Source: Rhodocollybia butyracea (lineage: Eukaryota; Basidiomycota; Agaricomycetes; Agaricales; Omphalotaceae). Taken from it: a stretch of 64,000 nucleotides of DNA. The translations under genes and the position numbers were made by a program. Below the pieces are notes generated by a model that ran no database searches, was not told the DNA's origin, and worked only from the letters and a program-made list of their open reading frames with translations. Location of the stretch: positions 1 through 64,000 of the forward strand of contig JADNRY010000022.1 of NCBI GenBank assembly GCA_015501585.1. Reading direction: 5' to 3'. Below are positions 55,478 to 64,000 of the stretch, in pieces. How positions within the stretch are numbered: position 1 is the first letter of the stretch; every line of letters begins with the position of its first letter.

Positions 55478-57052
55478 ATGAAGACCTCCTCGATACTCCT
55501 TTCTCTTACCCTCGCTGCCGTGTCAGTGTCGGCTGCACCCAGGGGCTTTGTAAGATATATCTTTGGTTTAGTTATGGCTCTCCTCTGAATGCCTTTTTCT
55601 CTAGGGTCAGCAAGGCCAGCAAGGTCAGCAACGTGGTGCTGGCAATAACGGTAAAGGCGCAGCTGCTGTAAGTTGAATTACTGCAATATGACCCAGTTCA
55701 TACTTATACCCTTCTCAACAGGCCGCATCCACCGTTGCCGTTGAAAGCAATGCTGCGACTGCTGCTGCCGCTGCTTCGTCGTCGGCCGCCGCCGCCAACA
55801 ACGCCGGCTCTGGCGCCGCCGCAGGCGCTGCAGCTGCATCCAACAGTACAGCCGCAACTGCCTCTACTGGATCCACAGCTTCTACTGGCACCATCACTGC
55901 AACTGGCTCTCTTTCCACCGACTCTCTCACGACCAATGCCACCGCCAACAACCCTGATCCTCAGTCATCAACGACACTTGACCCCCGTGTCATCGCCACT
56001 GGTTTCCTGAACAATGGTCAGGATGTCCAAGAAGCTGGTCAAGTTGCTTCCATCACCTCGAACAACAACTTCATCAACTACTGTCTGACCCAGGGCAACC
56101 TCCCTATCACCAATGGTCTGCAAATCACTTCCGGTTCATGTAACCCTGCTCCCATTGGAACCATTCCCGCGGTATCACTGATGCCCTCGTCTAAATTCTC
56201 GAACCCGGCAAACGGTGACACCATCACGGCCAACCAAGAGTTTACCATTTCGATGAACATCCAGAACCTCGACACCGGTAACTTTGTGAACGCAAACGAG
56301 AACTACTTTGCGGCTCCTCAGCAACTTAACGCCCAGGGTCAAATTATTGGCCACACACACGTTGTCATTGAGGCAATCAACGGCCTTGCTGACACTACCC
56401 CAACAAACCCTCAGACCTTTGCCTTCTTCAAGGGTGTTAACACCGCTGCTGTAAATGGTGCAGTGACTGCTGATGTGACAAATGGTGTCCCTGCCGGAAC
56501 TTACCGTCTCTGCTCTATCAACTCTTCGTCTAACCATCAGCCCGTGATCGTCCCAGTTGCCCAGCACGGAGGTCTTGATGACTGTGTTTACGTATGTCAA
56601 ATTTCGCTTGTTGCTTTTGGGCCAAAATTCTGATAGTATCCTTCTAGTTCACTGCATCTGCTGGAGGATCTGCTACCGCTACTGCCTCGAACTCTACTGC
56701 CGCATCTGGCGCTGGTGCTGCCGCAGCTGCTTCCAACTCTACTGCTGCCGGCGCTGCTGGTGCCGCCGCAGGAACTGGTGCTGCCGCAGGAACTGGTGCT
56801 GCCGCAGGAACTGGTGCTGCCGCTACTGGTGCTGGTGCTGCGGGTGCCGCTGGCGCCGCTGCAGGAAATGCTGCCGCTGGTGCCGCCGCTGCTAAGAACG
56901 GTGCTGCTGCTGCCCAGAGCGGTAACGCTGCTACCGCACAAGCTGCTACAGCTCAACCCGCTAAGGCTGGTGCTGCCAAGGCCGGTTCGAATGCTAACCA
57001 GGCAAAGGGTGGAAAGGGCAAGCGTATGATGTACTCGCGCGCCACGCTCTAA
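55478..57052 (+). CDS. Secreted protein with Ala-rich low-complexity regions (paralog B)
   Basis: Start at 55478 with a classical signal peptide (MKTSSILLSLTLAAVSVSAA). Exon 2 codes three GQQ repeats (GQQGQQGQQRGAG). An Ala/Ser-rich linker leads to the same ~200-residue core as paralog A: STTLDPRVIATGFLNNGQDV, NNFINYCLTQGNLPITNGLQ, MPSSKFSNPANGDTITANQE, FAAPQQLNAQGQIIGHTHVV, RLCSINSSSNHQPVIVPVAQ and HGGLDDCVY|FTASAGG. Most of the core is identical between A and B. It then adds ~130 residues of Ala/Gly repeats with three exact 18-nt units (gctgccgcaggaactggt, about 56762-56815) and a basic end (GGKGKRMMYSRATL). It lacks the Cys module of paralog A. Likely extracellular or wall-bound; function unknown. 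Introns near 55549, 55669 and 56592. Confidence 0.8.
56762..56815 (+). repeat. Tandem 18-nt repeat coding Ala-Ala-Ala-Gly-Thr-Gly
   Basis: Three nearly exact units (gccgccgcaggaactggt, then gctgccgcaggaactggt twice) within the Ala-rich tail of paralog B, followed by a shortened variant (gctgccgctactggt). Confidence 0.85.
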
Positions 57053-57289
57053 GTAGGTGATAGGAGCTTTGTTCTTCAGACATCGCTTGGTACGGTAACT
57101 GTTTATCGTTTGTACTAGAGGTCGATACCCTTCCCTATGTTTTTTTAATGTCGTACGTAGTTGTGTCTGGAGACAATGAAAACAGCTTTGGGTGAGCTAA
57201 CTTTCTTTTCTGCATTTTGTGTGCTGTGTTATGTAAGCGAGTGTTTCTTGCAATTTGATAAGCCCCGAAACCCTTTATTTCTTGCCGCC

Positions 57290-58380
57290 ATGGCGGGCTC
57301 AAAATTTGCATATGTCAAGAAATTTGAGCTTCCTGATGCTCTTCTACCGAACATGTTCATGGTATTTCGTCTTGATGGACACTCTTTCCATCGGTAGAAC
57401 GAATTCTCACCTGAATTCAGCCCTCACATATCCTGATTTCCGATTAGTTTCTCTGATGAACATGAATTCGTGAAACCCAACGATGTACGCGCTCTTCGCC
57501 TCATGGACCACGCTGCAAAATCCGTATTGGAAGCGTACAGCGACATTGGCCTAGCATTTGGTGAATCAGACGAGTACAGGTGTGTCCTTCGTCGGCACGT
57601 AAACTTCCACATGGTCATCTTGACTTGCAAGGCAGTTTTCTCCTGCGAAAATCTACCACACTGTATAATAGAAGGGAGTCAAAAATAGTCTCTACACTCA
57701 CTTCGCTATTCACTTCAAACTATGTCTTCCATTGGCCAACCTATTTTCCGGATGTTCCTTTGCGATATCCTCCCTCTTTTGACGGACGTATTGTATTGTA
57801 TCCCTCCCAACGAGAAGTTCGAGATTACTTTGCCTGGCGACAGGCTGATAGTTTGTATAATTTTCTGTCTACGTTTCCGCTAAACCTCATCTTCCTTTGA
57901 TGCAGCACACATCAATAATTTATACAATACTGTATTTTGGGCACTTGTACAACAAGGTGGTCAAACGACGACAGAAGCGCATGCGACCCTCAGAGTGCGT
58001 TTCTTTTTTTTATTCTGCGTCGCATTGATCGATTCTGATCTCCTCGGTACAGGGGACTGTCTCAAAGGATAAGCACGAGATTCTTTTCTCTCACTTTGGG
58101 ATGAACTATGACAAAATAGATCCTCGGTACAGAAAAGGCAGTGTTTTCGTTCGAATAGAGGTGTGTACAAAAGCTTTCTGTATTTTTGCTATTCCTCTAA
58201 TAGAAAAACACTTAGACACCCGAAGCACCTGAAGTCACAACCGAAGCTACGTCTTCACAGCCATCGGAGGGGATACCTAAAAAGGCAAAGAAGGGCAAGG
58301 TTCCAACCACCTTGGAACTCCTACACTGCGATCTTATAAGGGATGATTTTTGGGAAAAGTATGCCCATCTGTTGGACTGA
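57290..58380 (+). CDS. THG1: tRNA-His guanylyltransferase THG1
   Basis: Adds the essential G-1 to tRNA-His by reverse-direction polymerisation. Start at 57290 ([20 protein letters not shown]) in a good context (gccgccATGG). Motifs: [20 protein letters not shown] (metal Asp), [39 protein letters not shown] (second metal Asp/Glu), [79 protein letters not shown] and [16 protein letters not shown]. The tail is [19 protein letters not shown]. Five to six short introns. About 290 residues, as in yeast, plus a Lys-rich insert. It ends only 26 bp from the end of UBP8 on the opposite strand. Confidence 0.95.
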
Positions 58381-58406
58381 TACATATCATATTCCACGGA
58401 GATATT

Positions 58407-60531
58407 CTATACTGTCGCCAATAACGCGTCTTCCAGCTCCTTTTGTCGAGCAGCTTCCTTCTCCCGCTCCAGTTCCCTTTCTCTCACCGCTTCACTCTCC
58501 CGCGTGCGGATGTATGTTGGTTTGATGTGAGGCTTATATTCAAGATGTTTCTTCGCGTAGAAACACATATACGGAGTAGACTTGAGGCATGAACCAAGAC
58601 TCGCATGTGTTACTCTGGTTGACTTTGATTGAGTTGTCTGTTATGAGAGAGAGTGATGTTACGCACTTGTCATCGTCAAAGCGATACCACTAGAAACAAC
58701 CCGAGAATAGGTATACATTCAATGAGGAAGCACGCAAGAAACCTACTTGACTATCAAACCGGGCAAAATTAGTATAATGCCCGTTATCCATTTGGCCTTC
58801 GTGGTTAATAACCGCGAAAAGTTCGTAGTGGTACATGACAGGCAATCCAGTGTTTTCGTTTTCGTTGTCTTTCATAACCATTGTCGTGAAAGGCATCATA
58901 TCCAGAGACGCAGGTATACGGACAGGAGAGTCGAGTTTCTTCGCCGAGGCAGATTTGTCAGAGCCCTTGTGCTCAAATCGCTGTGTGTGCATTAGATGCA
59001 TAGACAGTTCACGGTCAAAAAATCACTACCTTGAATTGGAAACTAAGCACGGGTGGCAATTTTCGGAAACTAAGTCTCTTGCTGGCGCTCTGGTAGTAAT
59101 ATATTTTCAGAGAAACGGCGATATCGAGTAGAAGAATTGATTACATTGGAGCCTTTCGCGCACTTGCTACAAGTATATTCCTTTGGTCCCAGTTTTTCAG
59201 GTCCGGTATACCTAGTTGAAAGGATATATAAAGCACTGTTAAACAGAGTATAGAGATTTGACCCACTTTCGTAAACATGCCCCAAGGCTAAGCACAGGAT
59301 TACCTTTGTCGTCACGGAGGACTTTTTCTTTCAATTCTAGACTAACATCAAGTATCGGATCGACGGTGCTCGTCACGTTTCCACATCGCTCGCATTTGAC
59401 ATCGCTCTGAAGTTGTCCCGCAAAGGTCGAATGAACAATGCAATTGCACGATATGTTTGTAGAGCCTTTGCAATTACTGTGTATGTGGTTCAGCGATGTG
59501 ATAAAGAACTCGTGAGCGTCGTGTTGTGCATAGCCTGCCAACTCTTGAGATTTTCGCCAGGTTGTCGCAAGGAAGGAGACAGGTCCATACGGTGTAGGTT
59601 CATCGGAATATATCTATATTGGCCGCACTATCAGCACTTTATTGACCACGAAATGGGCTGATTAACCTCAAAGTACAATTTGTCCATCTCGCAACATGCA
59701 CAGTCCTGTGTTTTACATAGTTTGTGATTGTGGTTATCTCCAAGAAAGTGATTTCTTAATAGCGGGTTGTGGACGAAGGATTGAAGGATGACGTTCATGT
59801 AACAAGTTTGACCGAGATTCAGCAGTCCTCTCCGACCTGGACTCAGTTAGTACAAGTAAAGGCGAAGAGTATCAACCAAAATTGCCTTGACATGAAATGG
59901 GAGTTGTCCCTTCTAAAGCAGTTGTCTGTTCTGCTTTTCCAGAGGGCTCCCAAAATTTAAACGGCTCTCGGGGTACCTTGGCCACTGCAGCATCATTTAG
60001 GATGGATCACTTAGAGAAGAAGTGTTTTCATACATGTTCGTTTCTCTTCGGCTCTGAGATGGCACTCTAATTGCGCCCTGTCCAAAGCGTGGTTGTGTAC
60101 TACATCGTCACAAGCACAGCAGAACACTGCTCCTGAGTTGATGTCTGCGCCTGTGAAAGAATTATGAGTAATATCTCAGAGTTACTTTGCGCAAGACGGA
60201 CGCACCAAATAGATGACCATGTTCCTTTAGATGCTCGACGATATGGGAGCTTGCCCAACACCCCGAGTAGTTACATCCTTTCTCTAGGCAGACAAACGGG
60301 CGAACCAGGGCAATACCACATGTTCCGCAGGTAGGTACAGTTATCTTCATTTGATTGAGAAAAGCCTCAAACAGCGCTCATAGACTATCTTACCTTTCGC
60401 CGTTTAGATGGGCTTTTGCCATTTGAATGACGAGAAACACTCCAAGAAACAACACGTTTGTACTTGCTCTCCATAAACTCTGTAAAGTCGGTAATAAAAT
60501 GAGGGCAAGGCTTATAGTCTTCAGTAGACAT
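58407..60531 (-). CDS. UBP8: Ubiquitin carboxyl-terminal hydrolase UBP8 (SAGA DUB module)
   Basis: Removes ubiquitin from histone H2B within SAGA. Start at 60531 (MSTEDYKPCPHFITDFTEFM). ZnF-UBP domain: TVPTCGTCGIALVRPFVCLE, KGCNYSGCWASSHIVEHLKE and HGHLFG|ADINSGAVFCCAC. USP core: RRGLLNLGQTCYMNVILQSF (catalytic Cys), GDNHNHKLCKTQDCACCEMD, AGYAQHDAHEFFITSLNHIH and QLQSDVKCERCGNVTSTVDP with its CxxC finger. The second pair lies in KEYTCSKCAKGSN, then QFKRFEHKG and HEGQMDNGHYTNFARFDSQ|WYRFDDDK (catalytic His). The Ala/Glu/Arg tail ends LLATV at 58407. At least ten introns; the one before the Cys box appears to use a GC donor (CAAG|GCAATT). The domain order and size fit Ubp8/USP22. Confidence 0.92.
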
Positions 60532-60662
60532 TTCGAAGTGCGAGGTTGATTAACAGGATGAAGAATGAGTACAACAAGCGTCTAAATGCTTTACTGATTT
60601 CGGCCCGTTTGATCCGGCCGACTCTTAACATCGATAACAGACGATTCTTTCCGTTTTACACA

Positions 60663-61817
60663 ATGGCCCAACAGTTTACTGTTAAAGTCCCTGCTACTTC
60701 AGCCAATATCGGTCCAGGCTTTGATGTTGTGGGACTCTCGCTTTCTCTCCATCTTACTCTGACTGTAACCGTCCCCCCTGCCTCCGAAACCCAATTACCC
60801 CCCATAATCACCTATTCCGGAGAGGGAGCTTATGACGTTCCTTTGGATGCCTACAAAAATCTTACAACAAGAGTCGCACTATACGTTCTACGCTGCAACG
60901 GCATTCGTTCTTTTCCTTCAGGACTCAGAATCCATGCACACAATGAAATCCCGTTTGGCCGAGGTCTGGGATCATCAGGAGCAGCAGTAGTTGCTGGTGT
61001 TCTTCTAGGAAACGAACTGGGACAGCTTGAACTCACCGCGGAACGCCTGCTTGACTTTGCGTTGATGGTAGAAAGACATCCAGATAATGTTACTGCCGCT
61101 TTAATAGGTGGTTTCGTTGGATCTTATCTGCGGGAACTCGACGAAGCTGATACAGCCGCTGCCAGTGTACCTTTAAGTGAGGTCCTGCCTGAATATCCTT
61201 CAGATGCGGGTGAGGACTGGGGATTAAATCCGCCTCCTCCTCCCAGCGGCATCGGTCACTACGTTCGTTTCGGGTGGTCAGAGCCTATCAAAGCGATAGC
61301 CATCATACCACGATTTGAGCTTAGCACAGCTAAAGCAAGAGAGGTCTTGCCTCAGCATTATTCACGTAAAGACCTGGCAAGTGCTAACGTTGTTCTACTC
61401 CTTATTGCACTGAATCTCGTACTTTTAGGTCTTTAATCTACAGCGTCTCGCTGTCTTGACTACTGCCCTTACACAAAATCCGCCAGATCCAGATCTAATC
61501 TATGAAGCGATGAAAGATCGTATTCACCAGCCTTACCGAAAAACTTTGGTAAGTTCGACACTCTCTCCATTTCTCGTCAGTAATACTTTTCGATAGATAC
61601 CTGGATTACCGGAAGTCACATCATCCATCACCCCTGCAACTCATCCTGGCTGTTGGGTATCTGCCTTTCCGGTGCTGGACCTACCATACTCGCTCTTGCC
61701 ACCAAAAATTTCGAAAAAATCGCAGAAGATGCGCGACGCATATTCAAGACTCGGGACATAGAAGTAGACTGGAAGTTGCTGACGGTCGCGGGAGGTAGCG
61801 AAGTAAAACAATCTTGA
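60663..61817 (+). CDS. THR1: Homoserine kinase THR1 (frame break near the 3' end)
   Basis: Phosphorylates homoserine on the way to threonine (GHMP kinase fold). ATG at 60663 (MAQQFTVKVPATSANIGPGF); an in-frame ATG at 60546 would add 39 residues and is less likely. Motifs: PATSANIGPGFDVVGLSLSL, NEIPFGRGLGSSGAAVVAGV (ATP loop), DFALMVERHPDNVTAALIGG, YVRFGWSEPIKAIAIIPRFE and STAKAREVLPQHYSRKDL. After an intron it continues VFNLQRLAVLTTALTQNPPD, YEAMKDRIHQPYRKTL and PGLPEVTSSITPATHPG. At 61650 the frame slips: one C is missing, after which the conserved end LLGICLSGAGPTILALATKN follows, stop at 61817. The last ~60 residues, including SGAGPT, need that base. Divergent from UBP8 (131 bp). Confidence 0.92.
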
Positions 61818-61922
61818 AAGCATTATAATATATCATCAGTTGATATGTACTAGTGAGTGCGATATCCTAGAACGAGGGTATATAATCCGTAATCGAAACT
61901 AAAAAGAGTTACAAAAAATTGA

Positions 61923-64000
61923 CTAGCCAGCCGCAGTAAGACATGCTGCCCTAGTCGCGACAAGTGATCCCGCACTAGAGTCGAACGGCAGATCCACAGT
62001 GAACAAAACATCACTACGGTCGTTGTTGAGATATACAGGAAGATTGACCAGATTTGTTCGAGCGCTGTCATCAGACTGGACCCAACGAATTTGCGACGGG
62101 TTGAGGCGAACCACTTCACCAGTATTGAGCACCAGCTTGTCTGTTGCCCAAGATGCACCCTCAAGGGCCAATCCTACCATCCATGCATGAGCATACGCAA
62201 TCGATACGAAAGAAACTCAACGAAACTTACCGTCGACGATGAATGCTCCAGGATCGTTAACTCGTTCAATGTCAATCATCAAGTTCAGCGTCTCCAAACT
62301 CCATTTCTTGCGGTGAGCAACAGCTTGTCTCGTAGCAGTAATGTACGCTTCGGGGAAGAACAGACCACCAAGCCAAACTTCTATGTTACTGAGGTTGTCT
62401 ACGCCAGCAACAGTGTCAAGTTGAATAAGCCGCTTAGCGAAGTTGGCTATCCAGCCCGAGACGGCCATGGCCTTTGGAACTTTATAGAGCCGCCAATGGT
62501 TGGGGATGGTTCCTATGCACAAGTGAATACACATAGATTCATTACGCAGAAAAACACAGTACCCTTGGTTAGGGAGCTCATGAGACTCCGAAGATGATTC
62601 GTCTGTTTTAGCTCTCCTTGGCAGACCTTGACCACATCACTAAGATCCCTTCGGACTTGACCCAACAAGCGGCGGCCGATAGTTCCCTCCCGTGAGAATA
62701 GCCGGTACAAAGGATCTTGGTTTTCCCCGGTTTGGGCAGGAAGAGTATTGAATTTCTACAAAAGATTAAGCTGAGTACCGCGTCGTGTCGTACCAGTGAA
62801 AGCAAATCACCTCTGGTAGCAAAACGAGCCATTCTTTACAACGATCGAATAGTTGTCTCATCCATGCTGGCTGGGATGTCGAAGCTGCAACGGCCGTCGG
62901 TTCATCTTCATCATCGTCCTGCATCCTCATTTTACGCAGTTTACCAAGCAATTCGTCACCTAGTCAAAGGTAAATCGGTAAAGAAAATCATGGAGTAATT
63001 TTTGTACTTACCTTGAGCGATTGCAATGACCCGCTCAGCGGTGGGAGGAAGGCTGAGCCACGAAGGAGGTTGACGATCCGGTAATTGTTGCACCCAGGAT
63101 AAAAACTGCTCGATCTTAGTTCCGTCTGGCACACCGAGCATCTTCTGGCCCGTGACACTGGGTACTAGGTCAAAGTCCACATGGTATGCATTCGGAGTGA
63201 AAAGGCCATCCACAAATGCATCCAAAATTCTCTGGTCAAACTCACTATCGACTCTGCCTCCATAGACTGATTGTTTAATGAGCGTACGAAGTGCATCCCA
63301 AGGTATGCTGGCAGGGTCAATGTTTGCTCGGCCTTTGGTTACTGAACCGAGCCACGTGTCAATAGTGTCCAAAGCCGATGATAAATCAGAATCGTTGAAA
63401 TCGTACACCTTGCTCCATCCCAAAGGAACATAACGCAATCGTTCTTGAGCCACGGCGTGGAACCAAGCGAGTAGGAAGTACAGGCGAACCTTTTCGGCTG
63501 GTCCTTGCGATAATCGAGAAGGCGCGATACTACGCAGGGAATCGAGAAGGTTCGCTTTAATACCAGGTGGGGGTTCGTTCATCAACAGACGAGACTGTCG
63601 AAGGATGTTTACAGGAATGGATGGATTGGCTTCCATCGTAAGGAAGAGACGGAAGTTTCGGTGAGCATTCAAGGTTTGTAATTTCTTTTCGAGCTGGCCA
63701 AGCCACTCGGGAGCAAGGTGTACATTCTTGAGCAGTACCCAAGTACCTTGACGAGAAGCCGCCGCAATGGCCTGGTCTGCCAGAGAAAATCCTTCCTGGG
63801 AGCCCATAGCCACGGAAGAGGAGCGTGCACCTGTGTTTTTGATCAAATTCTCGACTCGGTAACTCGCGTCGTAGCCTGGAACTGAAACCAACGCTAAAGG
63901 TGTAGCAGAAGGAACTTCGTCCGAGACCATGGAACCCAGTTCATATGAGGACTGTGCAGACATATCGGTATTAAAAGCGACTTGTACGAATTGAGCAGTA
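61923..64000 (-). CDS. DYN1: Cytoplasmic dynein heavy chain, C-terminal part (5' beyond window)
   Basis: Motor subunit for minus-end-directed microtubule transport and nuclear migration in hyphae. The frame is open to the right edge (VQVAFNTDMSAQSSYELGSM). D6/AAA6 part: IKNTGARSSSVAMGSQEGFS, ASRQGTWVLLKNVHLAPEWL, FRLFLTMEANPSIPVNILRQ, SRLLMNEPPPGIKANLLDSL, VRLYFLLAWFHAVAQERLRY and VPLGWSKVYDFNDSDLSSAL. The C-terminal domain continues DAFVDGLFTPNAYHVDFDLV, LVLLPE-like helices, GRRLLGQVRRDLSDVVKVCQ, HWRLYKVPKAMAVSGWIANF, LSNIEVWLGGLFFPEAYITA, TRQAVAHRKKWSLETLNLMI, LEGASWATDKLVLN and VNLPVYLNNDRSDVLFTVDL. It ends TRAACLTAAG at 61923. Several short introns split it. The full protein would be >4000 residues; about 600 lie here. 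Confidence 0.95.

Overview
The window looks like a 64 kb piece of a basidiomycete (Agaricomycete-type mushroom) nuclear genome. Genes are compact and broken by many introns of about 45-60 nt with GTRNGT donors. Protein content is fungal: copper-fist regulator, Rvs167, Mdv1, Vps38/UVRAG, Ump1, Alg1 and a DUF6699-type protein that I associate with basidiomycetes. About 29 protein genes lie on both strands, mostly single-copy housekeeping genes.

Layout. 0-2.6 kb: PARP2-like gene, cut by the left edge. 2.9-3.5 kb: first copy of a terminal-inverted-repeat (TIR) element. 4.2-14.8 kb: HMG-box factor with a broken frame, BTB protein, proteasome chaperone UMP1, RanBPM/Gid1 subunit, mitochondrial ISA1, DUF6699 protein. 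16.7-29.5 kb: RVS167, SDO1/SBDS, ALG1, an unknown acidic protein, a CUF1-type copper regulator, a UBE2W-like E2, HEM3, NFU1. 29.6-43.3 kb: VPS38/UVRAG, a Pumilio protein, ribosomal S29, a cytochrome P450, a GCNA/SprT protease. 43.7-45.1 kb: a 2-oxoglutarate oxygenase with the second TIR element in its 5' flank. 46.3-64 kb: MDV1, a membrane protein, p23/SBA1, two paralogous secreted proteins flanking a HAD phosphatase, THG1, UBP8, homoserine kinase THR1, and the C-terminal end of dynein heavy chain.

Functional threads. Iron and heme supply is well represented: ISA1 and NFU1 (mitochondrial Fe-S assembly), HEM3 (heme synthesis), with a P450 and a 2OG-Fe(II) oxygenase as iron users and CUF1 for copper. 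Ubiquitin/proteasome functions also recur: RanBPM (GID E3), UBE2W, UMP1, UBP8. I see no biosynthetic cluster, CRISPR array, canonical tRNA or rRNA gene.

Most unusual features. (1) Two near-identical ~540 bp elements with 36-nt TIRs and perfect 9-bp target duplications, each carrying a tRNA-like A-box/B-box module ending in a T-run, telomere-like GTTAGG/TTAGGG repeats and a GC-rich palindrome. (2) Seven conserved genes whose reading frame is broken by one extra or one missing base, plus an eighth ambiguous case in SBA1. Most of the sites are short homopolymers, which points to sequence error more than to real decay. (3) Two secreted paralogs sharing a ~200-residue core but with different N-termini. 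All exon structures were read by eye; splice sites are inferred from GT/AG and family conservation.
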